A stretch of 32,430 nt of DNA from Algoriphagus sp. (lineage in GTDB: Bacteria > Bacteroidota > Bacteroidia > Cytophagales > Cyclobacteriaceae), in the NCBI GenBank assembly GCA_021298245.1, contig JAJTDZ010000025.1, positions 1-32,430 on the forward strand. The letters run 5' to 3'. This document shows, in pieces, positions 17,891-26,275 of the stretch (its first letter is position 1; every line of letters begins with the position of its first letter). Under the pieces are notes generated by a model. The model had not been told where the DNA came from, searched no databases, and was given only the letters and a program-made list of their open reading frames with translations. The translations under genes were made by a program, and so were the position numbers.

Positions 17891-18901
17891 ATGGATAACT
17901 TAATCAATCATCCTGGCATTATCATCGGATTTAGTGCGATTGTCCTGTTCATGCTTTTGTTGGACTTAGGGATTTTTAATAAAAAAAGCCATGTGATCTC
18001 CAATCAAGAAGCCGCCATTTGGTCTTTGGTGTGGATTGCGATTTCCATGATTTTCAGTATTTTCATCTTCATCGTCACCGACGAGAAATACGCCTTGGAG
18101 AAATTTTCTCAGTACCAGGCTGCCTATTGGATAGAAAAAGCACTTTCAGTAGACAATTTATTTGTATTCATTTTGGTTTTTGGCTACTTCAATGTACCGC
18201 GAGAACTTCACCACAAGGTGCTTTTTTGGGGGATTATTGGAGCATTGCTGATGCGAGCCATATTCATTTTTGCAGGCGTGAGTATCATCAACCTTACCTA
18301 TTTGCCTGAGATGAATTTGTTTGGACAAAACGTGAAAATAAATGCTGTGCTTACCATTTTTGGGTTTTTTCTGATTTATGCAGGTATCAAATCCTGGTTT
18401 GCTAACGACAAAGACGATCACGAAAAAGACTTTAGCAAAAGCCCAGGAGCTCAAGTAATCCATAAAATTTTCAAGGTGAGCGACAATTACCAGGGCAGTA
18501 AGTTCTTTACCATAGAAAATGGGGTGAAGGTAGCCACTCCCCTGTTGGTAGTGGTTGCGGTAATTGAATTCACCGATTTGATTTTTGCAGTGGACTCTAT
18601 TCCAGCCATCTTTGCTATTGCTCCCGACGACCCCTTCATTCTGTATACCTCCAATATATTTGCAATTTTAGGATTGCGGTCGCTCTACTTCCTGTTGGCT
18701 AATTTCATTCATATGTTTAGCCGGCTCAAGTACGGCCTTGCCGTAATCCTAGCCTTTATTGGATTTAAAATGATTGTTTCAGCATTTCCCAGTTTACATA
18801 TCTCCTCTCCACTTTCTCTTTCTATTGTGGGGAGCATATTGATTCTTTCCGTACTCGCATCCATTTTATTTCCTACCCAGGACGCAAAAAAAATGGGTTA
18901 A
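17891..18901 (+). CDS. TerC/Alx-family integral membrane protein
   Basis: This 336-residue polytopic membrane protein has about eight or nine hydrophobic segments. The two conserved TerC motifs are present: KALSVDNLFVFILVFGYF (~80-97) and DLIFAVDSIPAIFAI (~228-242), whose acidic residues lie in the membrane and are thought to bind metal. Relatives include Alx of E. coli, implicated in manganese export, and TerC of tellurite-resistance clusters. No other ter genes are nearby, so a metal-homeostasis role is more likely than tellurite resistance. A bidirectional terminator follows immediately. Confidence 0.93.
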   Translation: MDNLINHPGIIIGFSAIVLFMLLLDLGIFNKKSHVISNQEAAIWSLVWIAISMIFSIFIFIVTDEKYALEKFSQYQAAYWIEKALSVDNLFVFILVFGYFNVPRELHHKVLFWGIIGALLMRAIFIFAGVSIINLTYLPEMNLFGQNVKINAVLTIFGFFLIYAGIKSWFANDKDDHEKDFSKSPGAQVIHKIFKVSDNYQGSKFFTIENGVKVATPLLVVVAVIEFTDLIFAVDSIPAIFAIAPDDPFILYTSNIFAILGLRSLYFLLANFIHMFSRLKYGLAVILAFIGFKMIVSAFPSLHISSPLSLSIVGSILILSVLASILFPTQDAKKMG

Positions 18902-18932
18902 AAAAAGACCACTTGCAGTGGTCTTTTTTTTT
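18900..18932. terminator. Bidirectional terminator between TerC and arginine decarboxylase genes
   Basis: AAAGACCACT (18904-18913) pairs with AGTGGTCTTT (18917-18926) over a TGC loop, flanked by an A-run upstream and a nine-T run downstream. It starts at the TerC stop codon and reaches the stop codon of the converging gene at 18931. Confidence 0.93.
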
Positions 18933-20319
18933 AATACCCTAAGGTTTTCAACATACTTTCTTCCTTTTGATCGGAAGCAAATAACCAGTGCTTTACCTTT
19001 CCATGTTCATCCCGATCTATCAATACGTGCTTCGGCGCTGGAATCAAGCAATGCTGAATGCCACCATAGCCTCCTAAAGATTCTTGGTAAGCCCCGGTAT
19101 GGAAAAAGCCTATGTATTGCTGCTTCTTTTCCACCAACTTTGGCAAATAAATATTGAATTGGTGAGCCTCTGAATTGTAGTAGTCCATGCTATCGCAGGT
19201 CAATCCCCCCAAGGAAATATTGTGGTAATCTTCGTCCCAGTTGTTGACGGCCAACATGATGTATTTTTGATTTAGTCCCCAGCTATCTGGCAACTGGGTG
19301 ATAAAGGATCCGTCGATCATGTACCACAATTCCTTATCGTTTTGAAGTTTTTCCTCCAAGATAGAGTACAAGACAGCACCACTCTCCCCTACAGTGTAAC
19401 TTCCGAATTCGGTAAAAATATTGGGTTCGGTGGTATTGTTTTTGGCACACATCCACTTGATATTTTTTACGATTTGATCGGCCATGTATTGGTAATCGTA
19501 ATCGAAAAATACGTTGGTTTTGATGGGCCATCCTCCGCCAATATCCATGGCGTCCAAACTAGGAGCAACCCTTTTGAGCTCTACATATTTTTGAATAAAA
19601 CGGGTCAATTCGGACCAATAATATGCCGTATCCTTGATGCCAGAATTAATAAAAAAATGAAGCATTTTCAGACTTACCTGAGGATTGCCTTTAATTTTTT
19701 CTTCATACAAGGAAATGATATCGTTGTAGCGAACCCCTAATCGAGAAGTATAGAAACCAAACTTGGGTTCCTCATCCGCAGCGATTCGAATCCCTACTTG
19801 GAAAGGGACCTTGACATGCTCCAAATAGTAATCGATTTCCGTCAGGTTATCCAAAATGGGTATACAATTGACAAAACCATCGTTGAGCAACTCGGATATG
19901 TACTGCTTGTATTTTTCCCGCTTAAAGCCATTGCAAATGATATAGGTATCCTTTCGGATCTTTCCTTTGGCATACAGGCTTCTCACCAAAGGAATATCAA
20001 AGGTGGAGGAAGTCTCAATGTGGATATCGTTTTTCAGGGCCTCGTCCAGGACAAAGCTAAAGTGAGAAGATTTGGTACAATAGCAATAGGTATACTTACC
20101 CTTGTATTGGTGGGTTTGCATGGCGTTTGAAAAGTACTTTTTGGCCTGCTGTATACTTTCAGAAATTTTTGGCAAATAGGTCAACTTCAATGGCGTCCCA
20201 TAGGTCTCAATGATTTCCATCAGATTGACTCCATTGAAAAAAAGATTGTTGTCTTCAACGGTAAATTCCTTGGTAGGAAAATCAAAAGTCTGCTGGATCA
20301 AATCAATGTATCTATTCAT
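18931..20319 (-). CDS. speA: Biosynthetic arginine decarboxylase (PLP, fold III)
   Basis: This enzyme decarboxylates arginine to agmatine, the first step of one polyamine route. It has 462 residues from the ATG at 20319. The PLP-lysine motif is CYCTKSSHF (Lys ~83), in the position of the YAVKAN motif of related decarboxylases. IGGGWPI, EFGSYTVGESGAV and LTCDSMDYY (the Cys-Asp region that completes the active site) follow in order. HTGAYQESLGGYGG near the C-terminus is typical of this family. An upstream TTG (20355) would lie inside the candidate -7 box AATTTTTG (minus, 20353-20360), so the ATG is preferred. It is shorter than the ~630-residue E. coli SpeA but has the size of the Bacteroidota form. 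It diverges from an arginase, so two arginine-consuming enzymes sit back to back. Confidence 0.9.
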   Translation of the reverse strand: MNRYIDLIQQTFDFPTKEFTVEDNNLFFNGVNLMEIIETYGTPLKLTYLPKISESIQQAKKYFSNAMQTHQYKGKYTYCYCTKSSHFSFVLDEALKNDIHIETSSTFDIPLVRSLYAKGKIRKDTYIICNGFKREKYKQYISELLNDGFVNCIPILDNLTEIDYYLEHVKVPFQVGIRIAADEEPKFGFYTSRLGVRYNDIISLYEEKIKGNPQVSLKMLHFFINSGIKDTAYYWSELTRFIQKYVELKRVAPSLDAMDIGGGWPIKTNVFFDYDYQYMADQIVKNIKWMCAKNNTTEPNIFTEFGSYTVGESGAVLYSILEEKLQNDKELWYMIDGSFITQLPDSWGLNQKYIMLAVNNWDEDYHNISLGGLTCDSMDYYNSEAHQFNIYLPKLVEKKQQYIGFFHTGAYQESLGGYGGIQHCLIPAPKHVLIDRDEHGKVKHWLFASDQKEESMLKTLGY

Positions 20320-20579
20320 GTACCAATCAGGTTTAATTTTAAGATAAGGGTGCAAAAATTGCGCTTTTATTCACAGTTATCAAATGATTAGGAGATAAAA
20401 ACCCTGAGAATTTCCATTTTAAAAAAATTATACAACTCCTTTTCCTTAAATGAAGCAGGTCCACATCCATTTTTGCTTATTTTTTAATCGAGAAATGTAG
20501 TCGAATTTTATAGATTAAAGGGTAAGAATTGATCCCAATTGGCTATTTTTACCTCTACCAACCCAAGTATATCTTAGCC

Positions 20580-21530
20580 ATGAGAAAAATCTCCCTTGTA
20601 GAGGTACGTTCTGAAATCGCTGCTGGCACCCGAGGAGCTAGCCTTGGGGTAGATGCCCTTAAAATTGCAAGTTTAGACAAAAAATCAAATTTTTTCTCCC
20701 GGTTTGAACCCATAACTGTTACGGATGCCAATAGCTTTCTTTGGAAGGGCAACAAGCATCCCTTTGCCAATTACATTGACGGAGTGTACCAAGTAATCAA
20801 AAACGTTTATTCTACCATAGAGTCCCTTCGGCTGGAGAAGAAGTTTCCCATCGTCTTAGCTGGTGACCATAGCACCGCAGCCGGTACCATCATGGGCATC
20901 AAAGGAGCCCATCCTGACAAACGACTAGGCGTGATCTGGATAGATGCCCATGCGGATTTACATACCCCCTATACCACCCCTTCAGGCAACATGCACGGGA
21001 TGCCTTTGGCCATCGCTGCTCAACTGGATAATTTGGCCTGCAAGCAAAATCAACCTTCTTCTGAAACGATTTCCTACTGGGAAAGAATAAAAAAAATTGG
21101 TGGGGATTTTCCAAAAATTGACCTAAAAGACATCGTATACCTTTCCTTACGAGACACGGAAGAAGCTGAAAATTTTCTAATCGCTTCGCACGAGATTTCA
21201 ACCTTTCGAACCGAGGATATCAGGGAACTCGGAGTCCAAGAAGTTGCAAGAAGAACCCTTGAATTACTAAAAGATTGCGATCAGCTCTACATTTCCTTTG
21301 ATGTGGATAGTTTGGATTCCTCCATATCCAAAGGAACTGGGACGCCGGTGCCCCATGGATTGAGCGTATCGGAAGCCATTGCCTTAAATGCAGAATTGAT
21401 CAAAGACAAGCGGGTATGTTGTTGGGAAATCGTAGAAGTAAATCCAACTCTAGATACAGAAAATACCACGGCTGAAATCGCCTTTGAAGTTTTAGAAATC
21501 ACCACGCAGTCCTTGGTTCTACATTTCTAG
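20580..21530 (+). CDS. rocF: Arginase (ureohydrolase family)
   Basis: This 316-residue manganese ureohydrolase would split arginine into ornithine and urea. Metal-binding motifs are visible: LAGDHSTA (~94), WIDAHADLHTP (~120) and SFDVDSLDSS (~239). The SGNMHGMPLA segment after DAHAD matches the SGNxHG substrate loop of arginases and not that of agmatinases. The end reads EIVEVNPTLD, as in arginases. I use the ATG at 20580; a TTG at 20529 would add a poor hydrophobic N-terminus. Its neighbour speA makes agmatine, so agmatinase should be considered, but motifs favour arginase. It may share the 20320-20579 divergent control region with speA. Confidence 0.82.
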   Translation: MRKISLVEVRSEIAAGTRGASLGVDALKIASLDKKSNFFSRFEPITVTDANSFLWKGNKHPFANYIDGVYQVIKNVYSTIESLRLEKKFPIVLAGDHSTAAGTIMGIKGAHPDKRLGVIWIDAHADLHTPYTTPSGNMHGMPLAIAAQLDNLACKQNQPSSETISYWERIKKIGGDFPKIDLKDIVYLSLRDTEEAENFLIASHEISTFRTEDIRELGVQEVARRTLELLKDCDQLYISFDVDSLDSSISKGTGTPVPHGLSVSEAIALNAELIKDKRVCCWEIVEVNPTLDTENTTAEIAFEVLEITTQSLVLHF

Positions 21531-21679
21531 TATTTGGATTCCTTTATCTTTTGGGGCCAAGCAAACATTCAATTCAAAAATTCCTATGCGGTAAAGCTAA
21601 GAAACACCTGCGTAGAGATCCCATCAAACCACTTCTACTAAATTTAGGGGAGGGTGCTATGTATTCTTGTTGTCGGTCT

Positions 21680-21687
21680 TAACTTTG
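21680..21687 (+). promoter_or_regulatory. Candidate -7 box (TAACTTTG) for argS
   Basis: TAACTTTG matches TAnnTTTG exactly. The expected start is about 21691, which gives argS a leader of ~114 nt containing a hairpin (21720-21753). No good -33 TTTG is seen at the usual distance. Confidence 0.4.
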
Positions 21688-21719
21688 CTTTTCAATTCAG
21701 CACCTGCCTCGTGGGAAAA

Positions 21720-21753
21720 GATTCCGCTGCTTGGGCTATCCAAGCGTAGAATC
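21720..21753 (+). promoter_or_regulatory. Hairpin in the presumed argS leader
   Basis: GCTTGG (21729-21734) pairs with CCAAGC (21740-21745) over a GCTAT loop. After a small internal loop, GATTC (21720-21724) pairs with GAATC (21749-21753). No U-run follows, so it is not a classical terminator. The rest of the 274-bp gap 21531-21804 shows no gene, tRNA or repeat. Confidence 0.4.
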
Positions 21754-21804
21754 TAGGTAAAAATCCTTTCTCGAGATTCAGGTCTTTCAGATTAACTAAC
21801 AGGA

Positions 21805-23595
21805 ATGAGTTTGCAAGAATCCATTATTCAAGGCATTCAGGATGCTTTTTTGGCATGCTACCAGCACGCCATAAATTTAGAGCAAGTGAGCCTAACTCCT
21901 ACCAAAAAGGAATTTAGTGGAGATTATACTTTCGTGGTATTTCCTTTTTTGAAAATTTCTCAGACCAGCCCTGAAGCTACGGCCCATCAAATTGGGCAGT
22001 ACTTGAAAGCTAATGTCGCCTCGGTACGGGATTTCAATGTGGTCAAAGGATTTTTAAATCTAGAAGTTGCCCAGCAGCAATGGCTGGATTTGTTTACTTC
22101 CCTTTATACCGCACCTTCTCTGGGTCAACTTCCAGCAAATGGTAAAAAAGTGATGGTAGAGTATTCCTCACCCAATACCAACAAACCCCTGCATTTGGGC
22201 CATTTGAGAAATAATTTTTTAGGTTTTTCCATTGCCGAAATTCTCAAGGCTAGCGGATACGAAGTGATCAAAGCCAACTTGGTCAATGACCGGGGAATTC
22301 ACATTTGCAAATCTATGGTGGCTTACCTTCATCATGGCAAAGGGGAAACTCCCGAATCTTCTGGACTTAAAGGAGATCACTTGGCTGGCAAATATTATGT
22401 CCTTTTCGATTCCCTTTACAAAAAGCAGCAAAAGGAACTCATGGAGCAGGGAAAATCTGAGGAGGAGGCAAAAAAAACTGCCCCCATCTTAGTAGAAGCC
22501 CAAGAAATGCTCAGAAAATGGGAGGACCACGATCAGGAGGTGATCTCCCTATGGAAAACCATGAATACCTGGGTGTATGCAGGTTTTGAGGAGACCTACC
22601 GTAAAATGGGAGTGGACTTTGACATCACCTATTACGAGTCAAACACCTACTTACTTGGAAAAGACATCGTAGAAGAGGGATTATCTAAGGGTGTTTTTTA
22701 CAAAAAACAAGACGGCTCGGTTTGGGTAGATCTCAGTGCAGAAGGTTTGGATGAAAAGTTAGTTCTCCGGGGCGATGGCACCTCCGTATACATTACCCAG
22801 GACATGGGTACTGCTGACTTAAAATACAAAGATTTTCATATTGATAAATCAGTATATGTCGTTGGAAATGAACAAGATTACCACTTTGATGTCTTGTTTA
22901 AGATCATGCGAAAACTGGGTAGGTCCTACGGCCCTGGATTGTACCACCTCTCCTACGGGATGGTCGACTTGCCTTCTGGAAAAATGAAATCCAGAGAAGG
23001 TACGGTGGTCGATGCGGATGAATTGATTCAAGAAATGATCGATACAGCTGCCCATCATACCAAGGCCCTAGGAAAAATCGAGGGATTCACAGAAGAACAG
23101 GCGCAGGGCTTATACGAAATGCTGGGCCTTGGTGCATTGAAATATTTTCTACTGAAGGTAGACCCTAAAAAGCGCATGCTTTTCAATCCCCAAGAATCCA
23201 TAGAATTCCAAGGAAATACAGGGCCGTTCATTCAATATTCTCACGCCAGGATTGCGGCTATTTTAAGAAAAGCTGCCCAGTTGGGAGTAGAGCTCAGCCC
23301 TGCCGGATTCTCCCAGGTACAGGAGCTCTCCGAGACCGAGGTTTCACTCATTCAACTGCTCCAGGATTTTGAGAGAAAATTAAAAATGGCAGCCGATGAA
23401 TATTCTCCAGCCATTCTTTCCCAATATCTTTTTGAAGTGGCAAAGGAATACAATCGTTTTTATGCAGAATTACCAATTTTTCATGAAAAAGATCTGCAAG
23501 TGCAAGCCTTTCGCGTGGCTCTCTCAGCCCATACAGCAAAAACAATACACCGTGGAATGCGGTTGTTAGGAATAGAAGTACCTCAACGAATGTAA
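21805..23595 (+). CDS. argS: Arginyl-tRNA synthetase
   Basis: This class I synthetase charges tRNA-Arg. It has 596 residues, a normal length. The N-terminal Add-1-like domain (~1-105) is followed by the HIGH-type motif HLGHLRNNF (~130) after VEYSSPNTNKPLHLG. The KMSKS-like loop reads KMKSREGTVVDA (~393), an MKSREG form as in many ArgRS. The C-terminal anticodon-binding domain includes QGNTGPFIQYSHARI. The upstream neighbours are arginase and arginine decarboxylase; argS has its own leader. The stop lies 2 bp before the ATG of the glutathione-peroxidase remnant. Confidence 0.97.
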   Translation: MSLQESIIQGIQDAFLACYQHAINLEQVSLTPTKKEFSGDYTFVVFPFLKISQTSPEATAHQIGQYLKANVASVRDFNVVKGFLNLEVAQQQWLDLFTSLYTAPSLGQLPANGKKVMVEYSSPNTNKPLHLGHLRNNFLGFSIAEILKASGYEVIKANLVNDRGIHICKSMVAYLHHGKGETPESSGLKGDHLAGKYYVLFDSLYKKQQKELMEQGKSEEEAKKTAPILVEAQEMLRKWEDHDQEVISLWKTMNTWVYAGFEETYRKMGVDFDITYYESNTYLLGKDIVEEGLSKGVFYKKQDGSVWVDLSAEGLDEKLVLRGDGTSVYITQDMGTADLKYKDFHIDKSVYVVGNEQDYHFDVLFKIMRKLGRSYGPGLYHLSYGMVDLPSGKMKSREGTVVDADELIQEMIDTAAHHTKALGKIEGFTEEQAQGLYEMLGLGALKYFLLKVDPKKRMLFNPQESIEFQGNTGPFIQYSHARIAAILRKAAQLGVELSPAGFSQVQELSETEVSLIQLLQDFERKLKMAADEYSPAILSQYLFEVAKEYNRFYAELPIFHEKDLQVQAFRVALSAHTAKTIHRGMRLLGIEVPQRM

Positions 23596-23597
23596 AT

Positions 23598-23988
23598 ATG
23601 AAAACACTACTAGTTATTCTCAGCATCATCCTACTTGCTTGTGGAAAAGTCCTCGATCGACCTAGCGATGCCGCCTCTCTTCATCCAAGCTATGAGCCAA
23701 ACATGGAAAGCACCCTTTACGACTTCAAATTGAAAGATATCAACGGGCAAGAAGTTGATTTTTCCTCCTTCAAAGGAAAGAAATTACTTATAAGTTTCCG
23801 TGAAAGGGTTTGATAAGCATCCTTTGTACAGATGGCTTTCCGATGCAAGCCAAAATGGGTGGAATAACCAAGAACCCAGCTGGAATTTTTGTAAGTATTT
23901 GATCAATGAAAAAGGAGAATTGGTCAAATTTTATCCTTCTTCAGTAAATCCTATGGATGAAGAATTGATCAAACTCATCCAGTCCTGA
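23598..23988 (+). pseudogene. Glutathione peroxidase-family lipoprotein remnant, active site deleted
   Basis: The 5' part encodes a lipoprotein leader (MKTLLVILSIILLACGK, lipobox LLAC) and the first strands of a glutathione peroxidase (YDFKLKDINGQEVDFSSFKGKKLLI). The 3' part, in another frame from about 23794, resumes at VSVKGFDKHPLYRWL and runs to the family's C-terminus with SWNFCKYLINEKGELVKFY. Roughly 70 residues between these pieces are missing, including the catalytic Cys (ASKCG-type) and Gln (NQFG-type) motifs. The joined frame stops at 23811-23813. Neither fragment should be an active peroxidase. The gene begins 2 bp after argS and its 3' stop directly precedes menA. Confidence 0.82.
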
Positions 23989-24000
23989 CAGTTTATTTCC

Positions 24001-24912
24001 TTGAATAAAAAGATTCTTTCCAAAAGCGAAGCCTGGCTCCTAGCAGTCCGGCTTCGCACTTTACCTTTAGCCTTGTCTAGCATTTTTGCTGGATCTTTTT
24101 TAGCGTACTGGAAAGAGGAGTTGAAGTGGGAAGTGCTAATTTTGGGCTCATTAACCACTATTTTTTTACAAGTCCTATCTAATCTCTCCAACGATTACGG
24201 AGATTCCGTGCATGGGGCTGATTCCTCTGCACGACAGGGACCCCTCCGAGCTGTACAATCGGGAAGTATTTCACTTTCTGAAATGAAGGTGGCCATGGGA
24301 ATTGCTGGAGCCTTATCCTTTTGCTCTGGGCTACTGCTCCTTTATTTTTCCTTAAGCAATTGGATGTTGTTTAGCGTTTTTTTGGTCCTTGGCCTAGCTG
24401 CCATTTGGGCTGCGATTCGCTACACTTCAGGTAAAAATCCCTACGGATATGCAGGCTGGGGGGATTTGTCTGTTTTTGTATTTTTTGGTTTGCTAGGCGT
24501 TTGCGGAACATATTTTCTTCATGCCCAAAAGTGGGATCTATGGTGTGTTCTGATTGCCATTTCCTTGGGTTGCTTCAGTACCGCCGTACTTACCATCAAC
24601 AACATACGAGACATGGAATCCGACCAAAAAGCAGGGAAAAAATCAATTCCCGTGCGATTGGGTAGAAAAAGAGCTTTGATCTATCTCTGGTTACTCGTAG
24701 GGGTGGGTCAAGCAGCATTGGTCCTTTTCTCTTGGCAAATCCATTCCTTACCTTCCTTAGCCCCATTGCTGCTGGCCCCCTTTATGTTTGGCATCGTTTT
24801 GGGTGTTCAGCGTGCCAGTAGCGCAGAAGCTACTGATCCTTACTTGAAGAAAATGGCACTCGCTACCTTACTTTGGACCCTGCTTTTTGGACTTGGTCTT
24901 AGTTATGCCTAA
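24001..24912 (+). CDS. menA: 1,4-dihydroxy-2-naphthoate polyprenyltransferase MenA
   Basis: MenA attaches the polyprenyl chain to 1,4-dihydroxy-2-naphthoate, giving demethylmenaquinone for the respiratory chain. The 303-residue membrane protein of the UbiA family has about eight or nine transmembrane segments. The first Asp-rich motif is NLSNDYGDSVHGAD (~62-75), followed by RQGPLRAVQSG, and the second is NNIRDMESDQKAGK (~200-213) with the usual KKSIPVRLG. Start choice: the in-frame stop at 23986-23988 leaves only TTG at 24001 as a reasonable start, as the next ATG would remove the first helices and the Asp motif. The respiratory quinone is therefore menaquinone. Confidence 0.92.
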   Translation: MNKKILSKSEAWLLAVRLRTLPLALSSIFAGSFLAYWKEELKWEVLILGSLTTIFLQVLSNLSNDYGDSVHGADSSARQGPLRAVQSGSISLSEMKVAMGIAGALSFCSGLLLLYFSLSNWMLFSVFLVLGLAAIWAAIRYTSGKNPYGYAGWGDLSVFVFFGLLGVCGTYFLHAQKWDLWCVLIAISLGCFSTAVLTINNIRDMESDQKAGKKSIPVRLGRKRALIYLWLLVGVGQAALVLFSWQIHSLPSLAPLLLAPFMFGIVLGVQRASSAEATDPYLKKMALATLLWTLLFGLGLSYA

Positions 24913-24930
24913 AAGCTGACAAAAGTCCTA

Positions 24931-24978
24931 TTTCTTGGAAGAGGATTCCTCTAGATTGGGGAAATAAATTCCAAGAAA
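24931..24978 (+). promoter_or_regulatory. 10-bp perfect inverted repeat directly before the usp start codon
   Basis: TTTCTTGGAA (24931-24940) and TTCCAAGAAA (24969-24978) are exact reverse complements, separated by 28 nt. Inside is a smaller palindrome GAGGATTCCTC (24941-24951). The right arm ends 2 bp before the ATG at 24981. No T-run follows, so it is not a terminator for menA. It could be an RNA structure controlling translation or a two-site operator. Confidence 0.6.
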
Positions 24979-24980
24979 CT

Positions 24981-25862
24981 ATGATCCACGTACTTGTTCC
25001 TTACGACTTTTCTCCCCTCGCAGCACATGCCTTGACATTTGCTACCCAGCTTTCCTCCCACTATTCCCATTTAAAGATTACCCTCATCCATGTGGTCGAA
25101 ATACCCCTTGGTACAGGAGTGGGCACTTTCGGAGGGGGCCTAGATCCTATGCCGGATGTTCAACATCAGCTATTTATCAAAGAACTTTTGGAGCAAAGGG
25201 AAAAGGATTTAAATGAATTAAAGAATTCTTACGCTTCTTTTCCCTTTCAGCTGGAAACCCGCTTATCCACAGGGAATATTTTCAGAGAATTGTCCATGGC
25301 TATAGAAGAACTTACCCCCGACTTGATCATCATGGGTTCATCCGGAGCATCGGGATGGGAAGAGGCACTCATTGGAAGCAATACGGAAAAAATTGTGCGT
25401 ACGGCTCCCTGCCCTGTACTCACCATCAAAGGAGAAGTATATCCCAAAAACATGAAAAAAATCGTGTTTGCATCTAATTTCTCTGAAGAAGACTCGAATT
25501 TGGCATCAAGAATCAAGCACATGCAGCATTTGTTTGACGCGCAGCTTTATTTTGTTAAAATCACCACGCCCAGTAATTTTGAAAGCAGCAAAGCCTCCAG
25601 AAAACGCTTGCAGCGCTTCATCCAAAAATATAAGTTTGAAGGCATTATCTCAGAGATTTACAATGCAACTTCAGAGGATGAGGGCATCATCGAGTATGCC
25701 GAAGAGGTCCAGGCAGATTTAATTGCGATGTCTACCCATGGATATACCGGCATTATTCATTTACTTTCCGGAAGCATTGCTGAAGATGTAGTCAATCATT
25801 CCAAAAGACCTATTTGGACTTTAAAAACAAGTAAACCAGTACTTAAGGCGAGTAACTTATAG
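24981..25862 (+). CDS. Universal stress protein with two UspA domains
   Basis: This 293-residue cytoplasmic protein consists of two consecutive Usp folds. Domain 1 (~1-150) begins HVLVPYDFSPLAAHAL and has the nucleotide-binding loop GSSGASGWEEALIGSNTEKIV. Domain 2 (~155-285) begins KKIVFASNFSEED and ends with the related STHGYTGIIHLLSGSIAEDVV loop. The G-2x-G-9x-G-S/T pattern in both suggests ATP-binding type. Such proteins respond to starvation or redox stress; a specific role is not known. A strong inverted repeat stands in front of the start codon. The next gene follows after 23 bp. Confidence 0.92.
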   Translation: MIHVLVPYDFSPLAAHALTFATQLSSHYSHLKITLIHVVEIPLGTGVGTFGGGLDPMPDVQHQLFIKELLEQREKDLNELKNSYASFPFQLETRLSTGNIFRELSMAIEELTPDLIIMGSSGASGWEEALIGSNTEKIVRTAPCPVLTIKGEVYPKNMKKIVFASNFSEEDSNLASRIKHMQHLFDAQLYFVKITTPSNFESSKASRKRLQRFIQKYKFEGIISEIYNATSEDEGIIEYAEEVQADLIAMSTHGYTGIIHLLSGSIAEDVVNHSKRPIWTLKTSKPVLKASNL

Positions 25863-25885
25863 CCTTTTTACCTTTAGATTCACCC

Positions 25886-26239
25886 ATGAGTAAAAAATCA
25901 AACGACTGGAAAAAAAGAAAAGGAATCGTGTATTCCACTGCCAATCATTTTGAATATTCCATTGACCTGGGGCATTCCGAAGATACCCTCCCCCCTTCGG
26001 AGCAGAAATTGCGAATTCTTCTGGATAAGAAATCCCGAGCCGGCAAGCAGGTAACTTTGGTGGAAGGCTTTGTTGGGTCTGAAGAGGACTTGAAGGAACT
26101 TGGAAAGCTACTAAAAAATAAATGTGGAGTTGGTGGCACTGCAAAAGAAGGCGAGATTCTCATCCAAGGGGATCACCGAGAGAAAATCCTCCAAGTTTTG
26201 GAGCAAGCGGGATACAAAGCAAAAAAAGTTGGGGGGTAG
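25886..26239 (+). CDS. SUI1/eIF1-like translation factor (YciH family)
   Basis: This 117-residue protein has a basic N-terminus and a SUI1 domain (~50-112). RAGKQVTLVEGFVGSE, LGKLLKNKCGVGG and EGEILIQGDHREKI follow the family pattern of a compact alpha/beta fold that binds the 30S P-site region. Relatives in E. coli (YciH) affect start-codon fidelity; here that is inferred. It lies 23 bp downstream of usp. A weak -7 box (TACCTTTA, 25869-25876) may give it its own short transcript. Confidence 0.93.
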   Translation: MSKKSNDWKKRKGIVYSTANHFEYSIDLGHSEDTLPPSEQKLRILLDKKSRAGKQVTLVEGFVGSEEDLKELGKLLKNKCGVGGTAKEGEILIQGDHREKILQVLEQAGYKAKKVGG

Positions 26240-26275
26240 AACCAATTTTTGAAAACGATGGGACCTTGGGTGATT

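Noticed and set aside
17891-18901. Tellurite resistance cluster
   Set aside because: A lone TerC-family gene without terA, B, D, E or Z; a metal transport role is more likely.
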